NCBI GenBank assembly: GCA_963921825.1
Contig: OY997588.1
Span: 7,392,001-7,456,000 of the forward strand
Length of the DNA: 64,000 nucleotides
Source of the DNA: Erodium maritimum
Taxonomy: Eukaryota > Streptophyta > Magnoliopsida > Geraniales > Geraniaceae
Direction: 5' to 3'
A model generated the notes under the pieces. That model saw nothing but the letters and a program-made list of their open reading frames with translations. It searched no databases and was not told the DNA's origin. Numbering within the stretch: the first letter of the stretch is position 1; each line of letters opens with the position of its first letter. A program made the position numbers and the translations under genes. Positions 53,833-64,000 of this stretch are shown here, in pieces.

Positions 53833-55467
53833 ATGCTAAAGCCACCATCTTCTTCATCTATAGTCAAAGCTCTACGCTTCTTCTCCACAGCTCCAGATCT
53901 CTCCGTCTCCTTGCTGAACAGCCTTCGTTCCAGCCCAACACGCCTCCCCCAAATCCATGGCTTCCTGGTTCCCAGAGGCCTTCACAACGACAATCTCCTC
54001 CTCTGTCGCTTCATCGAGGCCTGCTCGTCTCTGCGTTTCTTCGATTATGCCTATTCAGCCTTCGCCCAGAACAGAAACCCCAATATTCATCTCTACAACA
54101 CCATGATCAGAGCCCTCTCTCAGTCCGATTCAGCTCAGAGGGCTGTGATCTTGTATGGGAAGATTCAAGCGTCTGGGCTGCGACCCGACGGCTACACTTT
54201 CCCGTTTGTGTTGAAGGCGGTCGTTAGATTATCTGATGTTGGAATCGGGAGAGAGGTTCACGGTCAGGTTGTGCTTAGCGGGTTTGATCTGAATGTTCAC
54301 GTGGTGACGGCGCTTGTTCGGATGTATGCGTCTTGTGGGTGCGTTTCTGATGCACGCAAGCTGTTTGATGAAATGCCTGAGAGGGACTTGGCCTTGTGGA
54401 ATGCAATGGTTTCTGGGTATGCCAAAGTTGGTGATGTGGATGCTGCTCGGGACTTGTTTGAGCTTATGCCCGAGAGAAATGTGGTTTCTTGGACTTCTGT
54501 CATTTCTGGGTATGGTCAAGTCAACCGGCCGGAGGAGGCAATTGAGGTATTTAGGAGAATGCAACTAGAGGATGTGGAGCCTGATGAGGTTACAATGTTG
54601 GCTGTACTATCGGCTTGTGCAGATTTGGGCGCTCTGGAATTGGGAGAGAGTATTCATGGCTATGTTGAGGATCATGCGTTGCATAAAAGTGTTCGTCTTG
54701 ATAATGCACTTATTGACATGTATGCGAAATCAGGTAATATAGTGAAGGCACAAGAAGTTTTTGAATATATGAAGCATAGGAGTATTGTGACCTGGACAAC
54801 AATGATTTCTGGGCTGGCTCTTCATGGGCTTGGAAGAGAAGCACTTGAAATGTTCTCTCGCATGGAAAGAGCAAGAGTTAGGCCAAATGAGGTCACTTTC
54901 ATTGCCATCCTTTCTGCTTGTTGCCATGTTGGATCCGTGGAGGTTGGTCGCTGGTATTTCAACCTTATGGAGTCAAGGTATGGCATTGAACCGAATATTA
55001 AGCATTACGGTTGCATGATTGATTTGCTTGGGCGAGCTGGTTACCTCCATGAGGCACAGGAACTAATTTTGGCAATGCCATTTGAAGCTAATGCAGCAAT
55101 ATGGGGATCTATTCTTGCAGCTTCAAATGTCCACAGAATTCCCAAGCTTGGAGAGTGGGCTCTGGAGCATCTAATCAGACTGGAACCCCATAATAGTGGA
55201 AACTATACACTTCTATCTAATATACATGCTGCTACTGGCAAGTGGAATGAATCTAGGATGGTAAGGAAGGTGATGAGGGACAAAGGTGTTAAGAAAATCC
55301 CAGGGAGGAGTCTGGTTGAGCTAAATAGCAAAAGTTATGAATTTGTTTCAGGAGACACATTGCATCCTGAGTTGGATAAGGTATATGAAGTTCTGTGTGA
55401 TATAAATGGGCAGTTGAAGATGTCAGAGCTTCTGCAGAATGAACAAGGTGTGCTACCTGAATTTTGA
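53833..55467 (+). CDS. PLS-class pentatricopeptide repeat protein (E/E+ type)
   Basis: A single uninterrupted frame of 544 codons. The first 30-40 residues are Ser/Arg-rich and poor in acids (MLKPPSSSSIVKALRFFSTA), fitting a mitochondrial or plastid transit peptide. About ten PPR motifs of P, L and S type follow from about residue 80 (NIHLYNTMIRALSQ; DLALWNAMVSGYAKVGDVDAARDLFELMPERNVVSWTSVISGY...), then an E/E+ domain (about 430-530: AAIWGSILAAS, LSNIHAATGKWNESRMVRKVMRDKGVKKIPG). There is no DYW deaminase domain. Such proteins bind organelle RNA and usually specify C-to-U editing sites with a DYW partner. The target cannot be read from sequence. Lack of introns is normal for the family. Confidence 0.93.
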   Translation: MLKPPSSSSIVKALRFFSTAPDLSVSLLNSLRSSPTRLPQIHGFLVPRGLHNDNLLLCRFIEACSSLRFFDYAYSAFAQNRNPNIHLYNTMIRALSQSDSAQRAVILYGKIQASGLRPDGYTFPFVLKAVVRLSDVGIGREVHGQVVLSGFDLNVHVVTALVRMYASCGCVSDARKLFDEMPERDLALWNAMVSGYAKVGDVDAARDLFELMPERNVVSWTSVISGYGQVNRPEEAIEVFRRMQLEDVEPDEVTMLAVLSACADLGALELGESIHGYVEDHALHKSVRLDNALIDMYAKSGNIVKAQEVFEYMKHRSIVTWTTMISGLALHGLGREALEMFSRMERARVRPNEVTFIAILSACCHVGSVEVGRWYFNLMESRYGIEPNIKHYGCMIDLLGRAGYLHEAQELILAMPFEANAAIWGSILAASNVHRIPKLGEWALEHLIRLEPHNSGNYTLLSNIHAATGKWNESRMVRKVMRDKGVKKIPGRSLVELNSKSYEFVSGDTLHPELDKVYEVLCDINGQLKMSELLQNEQGVLPEF

Positions 55468-56551
55468 TGATGAATCAGAATATTTCTACTACTTTTGTTC
55501 CAACAAGTAAGCTTTCAGTACCATTGAATACATGGAGCAATATGAACAGCTAATGTGGTACTACTTGCACTGAAAAGCCAAGTAATTACAATTTCATTGA
55601 GCAGGCTTATTTATTCTCGTAAAATCTGCTACCTGACTCATTTCATAGGTATGCAAATGGAGCTTCTCTTCTTTCCAAAATCATTTGTTTTTATATCTAT
55701 AGGTATCATTTGATATGCATATATTACTATGTGTTCAGAAACTGAATGCATTCCTATTAGAGGTTGATGAATTTAGAGAAAGGGCATTCAACTCCATTGT
55801 AATATTGAATTATCGACCCAAACAAAATTATCTTTCATTCATCAGTTTCTCTGTGCCTTGATAAAAAGTTCCTGCCATAATCAGCAAGGTTGACAACATC
55901 TTTTTTGTACAATGGTTATAGTTTTGGGTTCCTATTGGACTTTGGAAATCTTATTCATTTGTTTAACAAAACAATATTGTAATATCTACACAATAATTCT
56001 CCGTTTTCCATTTCTCATCCTTACGATATATACAAAAAGCCAAGTATTCCAACACATGGCGCTTTATAAGTCGCCCAAATTGTTTATTCAATTTAGTAAA
56101 ATGTACATATATCTGTACATATACATACAAAACATCAATACACTGAAACACATTTACATAGTCAGGATTTGTTGAGTTAGCAAATGATTGTTTCACTCCT
56201 TAGCCTTTTTATTGTGCGTTCAGATGAAGAGTCAATCAAAGTCATATATGTGAGCTTCTTCAAACATACTAGACAGGGAACAAGATATTTTTCTCCTGCC
56301 TTGGTTAATTGCACATGTGGGAAATGATGGAGTCTTATCTTGTTAGGATGAAGCTGTCCTGCTTGCTTGCAAAGAAGAAAACGAGAGTGAGGTAGTGTGA
56401 GGTTTTAGTCTCAGCTCCATCCTGGCCAAAGCTACCATTATACAAGCTATATACACTAACTCAACTTCCTTCTATCGTCCGCCGGAGCAGCCTCAAAGCA
56501 ATAAACCATGGAAAAAGTCGTGATTGAATCCCAAGCTTTGGAATCCCAATC
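55468..56551. other. Intergenic space between convergent PPR and kinesin genes
   Basis: AT-rich. No gene, RNA or bounded element was found; it holds the 3' UTRs of both flanking genes. Confidence 0.5.
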
Positions 56552-59500
56552 CTAGAAATACACTGCCAGAGAAAATTTGAATTTTCTCTTTGAGGAGATA
56601 GCACATTCCTGGTCAAAATATGAAAAGAGGGAGTCATTATACCGTGTATCAGACTTTCTACATTTAAATTGTTTACTAGAGGTTCGTATTTGCTCAATGA
56701 AAATCTTTGCGGCAGCATTAGTGGCTAGAAAGTAAGCTTTGTCAGAAAATAATATCTGGTCAATCTTAAATCTCTTACCTGTGTTGTGTACACTTTCTTC
56801 CACGAAAGGCATGAAAGTACTTTCTTGCTTTCGATTATCTATAAACAAAGCCCTTTGTGACTGTAGCCTTTGCAGCCCAGGTTTTGTCCCTTGTACAAGT
56901 CTTGGATAGCAGCCCTTCACATATTCCTTTTCAACATCTTCCACAAAAATGTCAGTAGGCAGCTGCCGGAAATGCAGATCAGATGGAGAACAGTCACTGG
57001 TGCTACTATCATTTGGTGTAAAGCACTCTGAACATTGTGTTTCATCTTCCTGCATGGTAGAAGTCGTTGAAACCTCGTTATCAGATCCACCACATGCAGT
57101 ATGTTGAGAAACAGTGCCAGGTTTATTTTTCTCCATTGTCTGACCATCTACCAACTCATGTTTCTGTATTGTTATCTCACAATCAGTTGTATGAAATGGA
57201 GAAATGGAGTTGGACTTTGAGGCTGCATTGAAGAATTCCTTTAGTGTTTTATCAGTGGCCATTTCTGATTCAGTACTTCCACATCTCCCCATTTCAGGAT
57301 GACTCTCCACCGTATCATGTTTAACAACTTCTTTCATGGGAGGTTCACACAATTCCTCGTTGCATAATTTGTATTCAGTCTCTTCTTGGTTGCGCTTATC
57401 TTTCTTCTCTGGGGCGGTTACAGCAAGAATGCGTTTACTCTTATGAGTACTGAGGGGGGATTGGATCTTATGCATCTGAAGCCAATTGTCAACCTTTGGA
57501 AACTTTTTGGAGTTGCATTGACTTATGCTTCTCCCAACTTTTACAGTGTGACCAAGACGAGCTTTTGGATGACTTGCACTCTGTAATACTTCTTGTTCAG
57601 CAGACACAAGCATTTTAATATCACATTCAGATGCATCTTGGCTATATTCTGTTTCATTATCTGCAATGCAATTTTTTTTCAAACTCGTTAAACAGCTAGT
57701 CCTAGACATAGTGCTTGTTGATGCATATTCTGAACAAACTTTCACAGGCAAAGTCACCGATGCAGCACACTGAGATGCTGCCCTTCTTCTTCTTCTTCTT
57801 GCCAGGTTTGGGGTTTTCTCTACTGAAATTTGGTATGTTGTTCCCGATTTTCTTCTGCTGCATACAGTTGGCCTCATAAATCTTGGTATCCGTGCTGATG
57901 TAGCTGATTTAATATCTTCATTCTTGTTTTTCAAACTGTCTAGGTCAGGCTGAGGCACATCAATAGAATAATGGGATTCCATCAGTAGCTCACTGGAAGA
58001 TGAGGCTGTCCTTGTAAGATTTTCTAATTTCTCGTTTAACTTCTGAATGTTCTTCCTGACATCTTGACGCTCATCTTCAACTTTTTTCAAATTTTGCTGC
58101 AGTTTCATAATTGCAAAATTCTTCTGCTCCCTTGTTTCCTGGTTTATAATAGTTCACTTCAGTTAAATTGTGTGAACATATCAAAATCACTTAACCTCAT
58201 GTTTACCCTATGGAGACTAAAACTCGCATGTGTACTTTAATGGAAGAACATAATGGACAATGTAGAAAAGAGAGAATTAGATACACTTACTGGTGAATCC
58301 AGGCGACCCAAGTGAATGCTTCTGGCTCTTGCTGCAAAGTTCAGAGAACATATTGTCTCACACACATCATCTTCCCTAGGACTGACATGAACGAGCATCA
58401 GTGTTTTTGAATCCTCCCCTGAAGGTTAAAATAAATATAATTCAGTACAGAAGAGTATTATGGTCTAAATCACAACGAATAAAAACCTGTATTCACATCA
58501 TCCATACCGAGGGAATCCTTGAGAACTTGTGTCAGCTTGCTGTTCCTGTCAAAAACAAAAGAACTGATTTAGGACTTGGTAAACAATGCTGCATTGTGTA
58601 TACATTGTTGAGTTTTTGTTATTTACCTGTAAGGTATGTGACCTTTTCTCCTTTGGAGGGCATTGATGACATCTCCTAGAGCAGAGAGTGACAAGTTAAT
58701 AGCCTTTCCTTCTTCTAGTCTTTTCCCAGATGCCTTTGTCTTCAGCACGCGCTCACTTCCCCCAAGATCAACCAACCAGACTTTATTCGTTTCCCGTCTT
58801 CTCTCGGGAGCATTGAAGCAAGTGATGGATATGCGGATCATGCTGTTAGGAGTGTTAGAAATAAGAAACTTCAACCAGTTTGTAAAATCAGTGGCCCAAA
58901 CTCATAATGAGAACTATACTTCTCAAGCTTACTACTTAGACGTCTAGTCCAATGGTTCCTAACTAGATAGCACCCTATCAATTGCTGAGTCAAGGTAGTT
59001 ACCAGTGTGATCTGCTTGACGTCATGTTAGAATTTGTCGCGGCTGTTGATCTGAACCGGCATCCTAATCTGTAAAGCCTCAGAACTTGGTTGAAGTCACT
59101 AACTTGGATGGCCACAAGGTTTTCAATTTCAATCCCCCCCTTTGGATCTGTTTGAATTGAAAGGCTGTGATAAGAGAAAGTAAGAGTGTCAGCAACCCTT
59201 GCATACATGAATCAAACAAGATACATAAAAGGCACATACATATTTTTGATTATACAAGAAGCATATCAAGCAAATACTGTAGAACTCGTATTCCTTATGT
59301 CCCGATCAAACTTAAATATGTATTGTATTTATTTTTCTGTATTCACTCAACCTCACATGTATATTATGACAATAACTGCTCCATTTTTCATTCCATGCAC
59401 ATACTCGTCTGAGGATAAATTCTATTGACAGTAGATATGTCCCGAGTCATGATTTCTTTCTGTAGTGATCTAAAATAATTAACTGATGTTGGATTCCTAG

Positions 59501-61160
59501 GTAGCTTGGTCGGTTATTAACTCTCTTGTACCAAACATCTCATTTAGATACCTGTTCATAAAAACTTATGCATCTTTTTTGCGCACACACATACATACAT
59601 ACATATATAGACATACATTTTTTCAGAGCCTTTTTCGTCTATGGGTTCTATCCATGAAACAGCATGTCTAGTACTAATATTACTGCCAGGTTCATGATAC
59701 TGATCTAATTCTAATTCTCAGAAGTCAGAAATAGACATATACTTGAACTTCATGCTCACCAAGGTGGAACAGGATCAGTTAATTTTGTCGGCTGCTGGAT
59801 GAGCAAGTCTCTGAGATTTCCCATGTAAACTTCAAGCATGCTGAAACTGAAGAGAAATGCATGGTTACTATCCACCGCTTGTTTAAACAATGCTTCAATT
59901 GCACGGGGCACCACTCCAGGTAAATCTGGAGTACCTTCCTACAAATGATGGCAAACAGAGAATATCATCAGAGAAGTTTATACATATGTGCTCTTGATTC
60001 ATATATAGATAGGTTAGGTTATCACATAAAGATTGGACAACTGTCAGTAACATCAATATTTATCAAATGTTGGCATACTTTGAGTGAGAACTAATCTTTT
60101 ATTAAGCGTTACAAAATGAGAACTTATTTAATGACAAGGGTATATTCCTTAAAAGTAATAGGTATGATGTCTCTTTGGTACTTTCTGTTTCAGGGGCATA
60201 AAAGTTTAGGCGCAATAGTTTGTGGATCCTCACCATTGTATAAGTTTTCCCAGTTCCTGTTTGGCCATATGCAAAAATGCAAGCATTGAAGCCATCCAAG
60301 GCTGATTTGATGACTGGTTCAACTTCCGAAAAAACTTCATCTGAAGAGTTCTCAAATGTTAAGACCAAGTTCGCAACTGAGATTATTTTACATGTGTTGA
60401 CTCCTAGTAACTAGTTACTTGTTTTTCATCAAAAGAACAAACATGTTTGTATTACCTTGTGATGAAATTGGGTGGAAAACCTTGTCAAAACTGTAACTTT
60501 TGCTCTTATTACAGGAAAGCTTTAGGAGGACATTGTTGGAACCCAAGGCTGAAACATGTGGTAGACGACCAAAATTCTCCCTCACTGAAATGGGTCTTAT
60601 TCGGCAAAAAACTCGAATGTTCCCTGCAATGTGAATCTCATGTGTGTAAGACTGCAAGCTCATAAGGTATATTGCCCCAGTTATAATGAGACTAACCTTT
60701 CAAGTCCAACAAATCATTCAGGACTTGCCTTCTCCGTGTGTTCAGTTGATTTATGTGGACAGTTAAAGATGCAAGTTCATCTGTTTACACAACAAAAATG
60801 ATAAGATTTAGAACTATGCAAGCATTTCTGATCTACATCGGCGGGTACTGATTGAACAAAGCAAATACCTTTTATCTTGGAAATACAAGTACCAAGATCC
60901 ACGTCTTCCATATCAGCTGAACAGTTCTTCTCAGGACTTGGTTGCTCTAAGTCCGGAGGTGACCCTTCAGATGGTAGACTTCTTATAATGTTGCGAACAG
61001 CACTGACCCACTTTGAAGTAAGTTGTTCCTTGAATCCCAATAGGGAATGAATCTTTTCAGCAAGGTTCCGAACAGGTTTCTTTGAATCCATTGTCTTCAT
61101 CTTCTGAGGCTGCAATGCATGAAACAACAGCTTCCCTTCCTGTCCCATATGTGCTTCCAT
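56552..61160 (-). CDS. Kinesin-14 family motor protein with N-terminal-side motor
   Basis: Ten coding exons join in phase: 61160-60869, 60780-60697, 60623-60456, 60340-60234, 59938-59760, 59164-59003, 58842-58627, 58545-58508, 58418-58291 and 58138-56552 (2961 nt, 986 aa). The motor follows a short N-terminal part (1-125). Its kinesin-14 neck junction is [11 protein letters not shown] (126-136), the P-loop GQTGTGKT (207-214), switch [11 protein letters not shown] (321-330), switch II DLGGSE (356-361, where DLAGSE is usual) and the end [12 protein letters not shown] (about 440-452). A coiled coil ([21 protein letters not shown] onward) and a long, mostly disordered tail of about 470 residues follow in one large exon. 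The likely role is minus-end-directed microtubule movement. It resembles the plant KIN-14 group with the motor near the N-terminus (I recall At1g55550). A leader intron ending near 61213 is likely. Confidence 0.93.
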
Positions 61161-63849
61161 GTCTAACTCTTTTCAGGAAGCACCAGCCTCAGCTTGCCTT
61201 GCAACTCAACACTGCAAAACTCAGGTAACTTTCATGGGGTTTGCTTCTTGTGACTGAAAATTCCAGACTTGCTTCTTCTGTATGTGTATGAATATTGTGC
61301 TTGTGATTTTTCTCTTTCGTCCTGAATATGAAAAGATTGTAAGAAATATCTGGAGAACCTTATTCATATTGTCACTATTGTTGGGGCTGCAAAGCATACT
61401 GTAACTTGTAGCTAATTTCCTTGTGTTCTCAGGAAACACAGATACAGCAGTATGTGAAGTCCATGTTTCTCGACAAACAAACAGAGGAAGGAAAGAAAAA
61501 TGAGAACAAAAGAATGAAAGGCAGTTGGTGCAAACCTGGATAGAGTGCTAAAACTGGGTTCTCATCTGACTTTTCTCCTTTTCTTTCTAGTATTTCTTGT
61601 ATTTTTCTTCACTTGAACTGAACATGGAAAGATTAAAAACAAAATCATTACCAGAAAAAAATGATGGATGAAACAGAGAGTGTGTAAGAAAAGCAGTAAT
61701 TTTTCTAGGTTAATGGAGGATAGGGACAATAGTACCAGAAATCTGTGTGAAGACCTGGGATTTTCACTCCCTCCATAACTGACATGGGTCCTGCAACACT
61801 GCTTCAATTTCGAAGCAGCCCCAGTAGGATATATCAGTCAAAGCCTTTGACTGAGTAAATGCCCATTTTCAGAGAAATTTGGAGCGTATTATAAAAATTG
61901 TATCTGGAAAACATAGAAGCATAGGTCAAGAGGGAGGGAGGGGAAGAGATATTTGGTGTTTAAGACCTCACCCAAGTTAGTCCATGCTGGAGAAAGAATC
62001 TATGTTTATGATTTAATGTTTTCAATCAATCATTATATTAATGTATCAGGAGTTATCGGGGACGATGAAGTTAAGAAAATATTGATAAACATTTTTAACC
62101 TCGAACTCAATGTTTGGAACTCAATGTTAATCATGTGAGTGAGAGTGGTGTTTTTTCTTTTGAGTACATGGACAATTTTTTTTATTGATATGGAAATAAA
62201 AAGGTCATAAAGACCGCACAACAGTGAAAATCAATTAACATGATGAGATATAGTTTTGGTGACGGTCGAAACACTGATCCTATAACTAATACTCGGTTAT
62301 ACCCAAGAAAATGTTAGGGGTGGTTCTTTATTCCAACTGTGTTTGGTGCAAAGAATCCATGAGACTTTCCCCGTCTCGACTTGATCGATATTGTTATGTC
62401 GTAGCGGTCGATCAATGAGTATGTTAGGGAAAGGAGGAGGGTGGGAATCAGAGGATATCTAATTCAGAAAAGTCGGGGTGTGGCTTCTCATAAACACCCC
62501 GAGGTACCCTTGGTAACTCATGACGATCCACGAGACAATATTGAGACTGGTGTTAAATACATAAAATGTGTTTTGTTTCTAGTCCTACTTGATTAATTCC
62601 ATTTTAACTAATTTCTATTATTATTGAAAATCTCTGAAACCCCATGTGAGAGCATTGATTCAGAGGACATTTCTTGCATATGTTACAGATAATAATTGTT
62701 GTTTTGTGGCTTCTTGACAAAACAGCTTCCCAGAAGAGATTGTTCATCTCAGATGGTAGAGCATCCACTATGGTGGTTGGATTCTGCAGAGTTGAATAGG
62801 ACACAATCTAGGGTTGATTCGTGGTTGTCTTGCAGTGGATGCGATTAAAATTTTGTCGGGTTGAAGAGAGATAAAGTGTGTCAAATCAGTGGGTCGACAG
62901 ATTCATCCACGCTGGAGAGTCATATAGACGGAAAAAAAAACATCACATTTTCATTTTTGATCGAATCGACGGTAAATTCCACACCCACTATAGATCCTCT
63001 AAGAGAGTGAAAGGTCTCGAGCTTCACCATCCGGGAGAAGTACGTGATCCACCATTTATGAGGTATCCAGAGCTCACCAACCCTTTCTTTTCATAACTTA
63101 GACCAATCAATAGATCAAAGAAAGTTGAGTGCCAACTTAAGAAAATGACCCAAACAACAAGAAAATAGTCAAATGTTTGGTTTATTTAGTAATATTAGCA
63201 TATGCTCTGTCCACTAGGGATGACCTTGTTATATGAAATTTAATGTTCTAGTTTTAATGGGTTCTTTATTTGGGAGTAGATGAGATAAATGTGGTTGATA
63301 TTTAGTTTAGTCAAACTAAAACTAATTAGATTTCTTAATTTGTAGTTGATACAAAATAAAATACATGTTTTATGATGAAATACCAAGAATATATGCTAAC
63401 ATGGGGAGTGGCAAAGTGTGTGGTGTGTGTCATGTGTGGGCTATCTCCTTGGGGGCATCATATGACACCGTTTGATGGCAAAATAATTTTATTTTGCAGG
63501 TAACCCCAAGTGATGGATCAACCGACCAGATTGAACACACAAGACAACTCTTCCTGGGAAAAGAGTTCTAAGGATGGGAACTTTGGATTCCTTAAATGTG
63601 TCGGCAAACACTAAACGTACCATTCCAAAACACATTTAGACAAGGACATCCAAGAGTATTATTGAATTAGAGTTCTCTAGTACGTTTTTTTGTGTGGTTT
63701 GGTTGGTCCATGATGCAAGTATAGTTTGGTACAATGTAGTGTTAGAACTCTAATGAGTTTTTTTATACAGGAGCATGGGTGAAATAGGAGTAGATTGAGA
63801 ATTGTTGATAAAAAATACTAAACCCATTTCTTAGGTGAGACTCAAAATT
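61161..63849. other. Gene-poor right end
   Basis: The first 0.7 kb should contain the kinesin leader and promoter. Beyond that I find no coding exons, tRNA or elements with readable ends. Short open frames (for example 61562-61807, 62878-63096) have no family resemblance. The stretch 62240-62560 is less AT-rich and could be part of an old retroelement. Confidence 0.35.
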
Positions 63850-63925
63850 CTGGACACAACTGTATGTATGTATCTATTTGTAGACAAAACTTTAATATAG
63901 TTTTTGACGATTAACCCTACTATAA
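63850..63925. mobile_element. Fragment related to the MITE at 41587-41927
   Basis: CTATTTGTAGACAAAACTTT, followed by AATATAGTTTTTGACGATTAA, closely resembles the right arm of the MITE at 41881-41924 (TTCGTTTGTAGACGAAACTT, then TAGGATATATTTAGACAATTA). Only one arm is seen before the window ends. Confidence 0.45.
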
Positions 63926-64000
63926 AAATCTGAATATGTACAAATACGTTTCTACACAATACAGTAAGCTCCAGTAATTGGTAGTTTGCAAGAATTTGAG

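Overview
The window is nuclear DNA from a flowering plant, most likely a eudicot; I cannot name the species. The evidence is GT-AG introns from about 70 bp to over 2 kb, plant-specific gene families (PPR, SKU5-similar, CDKA, UBP26, Lunapark, Pur-alpha, KIN-14), and AT-rich intergenic DNA full of plant transposon relics (LINEs, solo LTRs, tRNA-type SINEs, MITEs). No bacterial, organellar or viral unit is seen. Gene models were built by joining reading-frame pieces at splice sites that restore conserved family sequence and keep codon phase. They are strong for coding exons and weaker for UTRs.

Layout, left to right: a partial minus-strand membrane-protein gene (19-3320) with a solo LTR in its long intron; a transposon zone (3.7-8.5 kb) with a nested hAT-like/retroposon pair, a foldback MITE with a perfect 9-bp target duplication, and an inverted duplication of a LINE RNase H segment; an F-box/LRR-like gene (8608-10740) with an apparent frameshift; a LINE ORF1 relic (11.4-12.4 kb); the 13-exon deubiquitinase UBP26 (23365-13852, minus); LINE relics (24.7-28 kb); Lunapark (28517-32156, plus); CDKA (37596-33347, minus); a LINE copy with ORF1 but no ORF2, a PIF/Harbinger SANT-type relic and a MITE (38.3-41.9 kb); a UCH37-like deubiquitinase (42533-45544, plus); an SKU5-similar cupredoxin-fold gene (45971-48437, plus); Pur-alpha (51937-49380, minus) with two GC-AG introns; an intronless PPR gene (53833-55467, plus); a kinesin-14 gene (61160-56552, minus); and a gene-poor right end.

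The genes are housekeeping genes with no operon-like logic. UBP26 and the UCH37-like enzyme both remove ubiquitin, and CDKA, the kinesin and Pur-alpha serve cell cycle, microtubules and nucleic-acid binding, but there is no sign that they form one system. I did not find a new multi-gene system. The most informative items are the transposon structures whose boundaries and target duplications can be read directly, two non-canonical introns in one gene, the F-box frameshift, a 5'-half tRNA-Gly relic, and long poly-G tracts in two introns.
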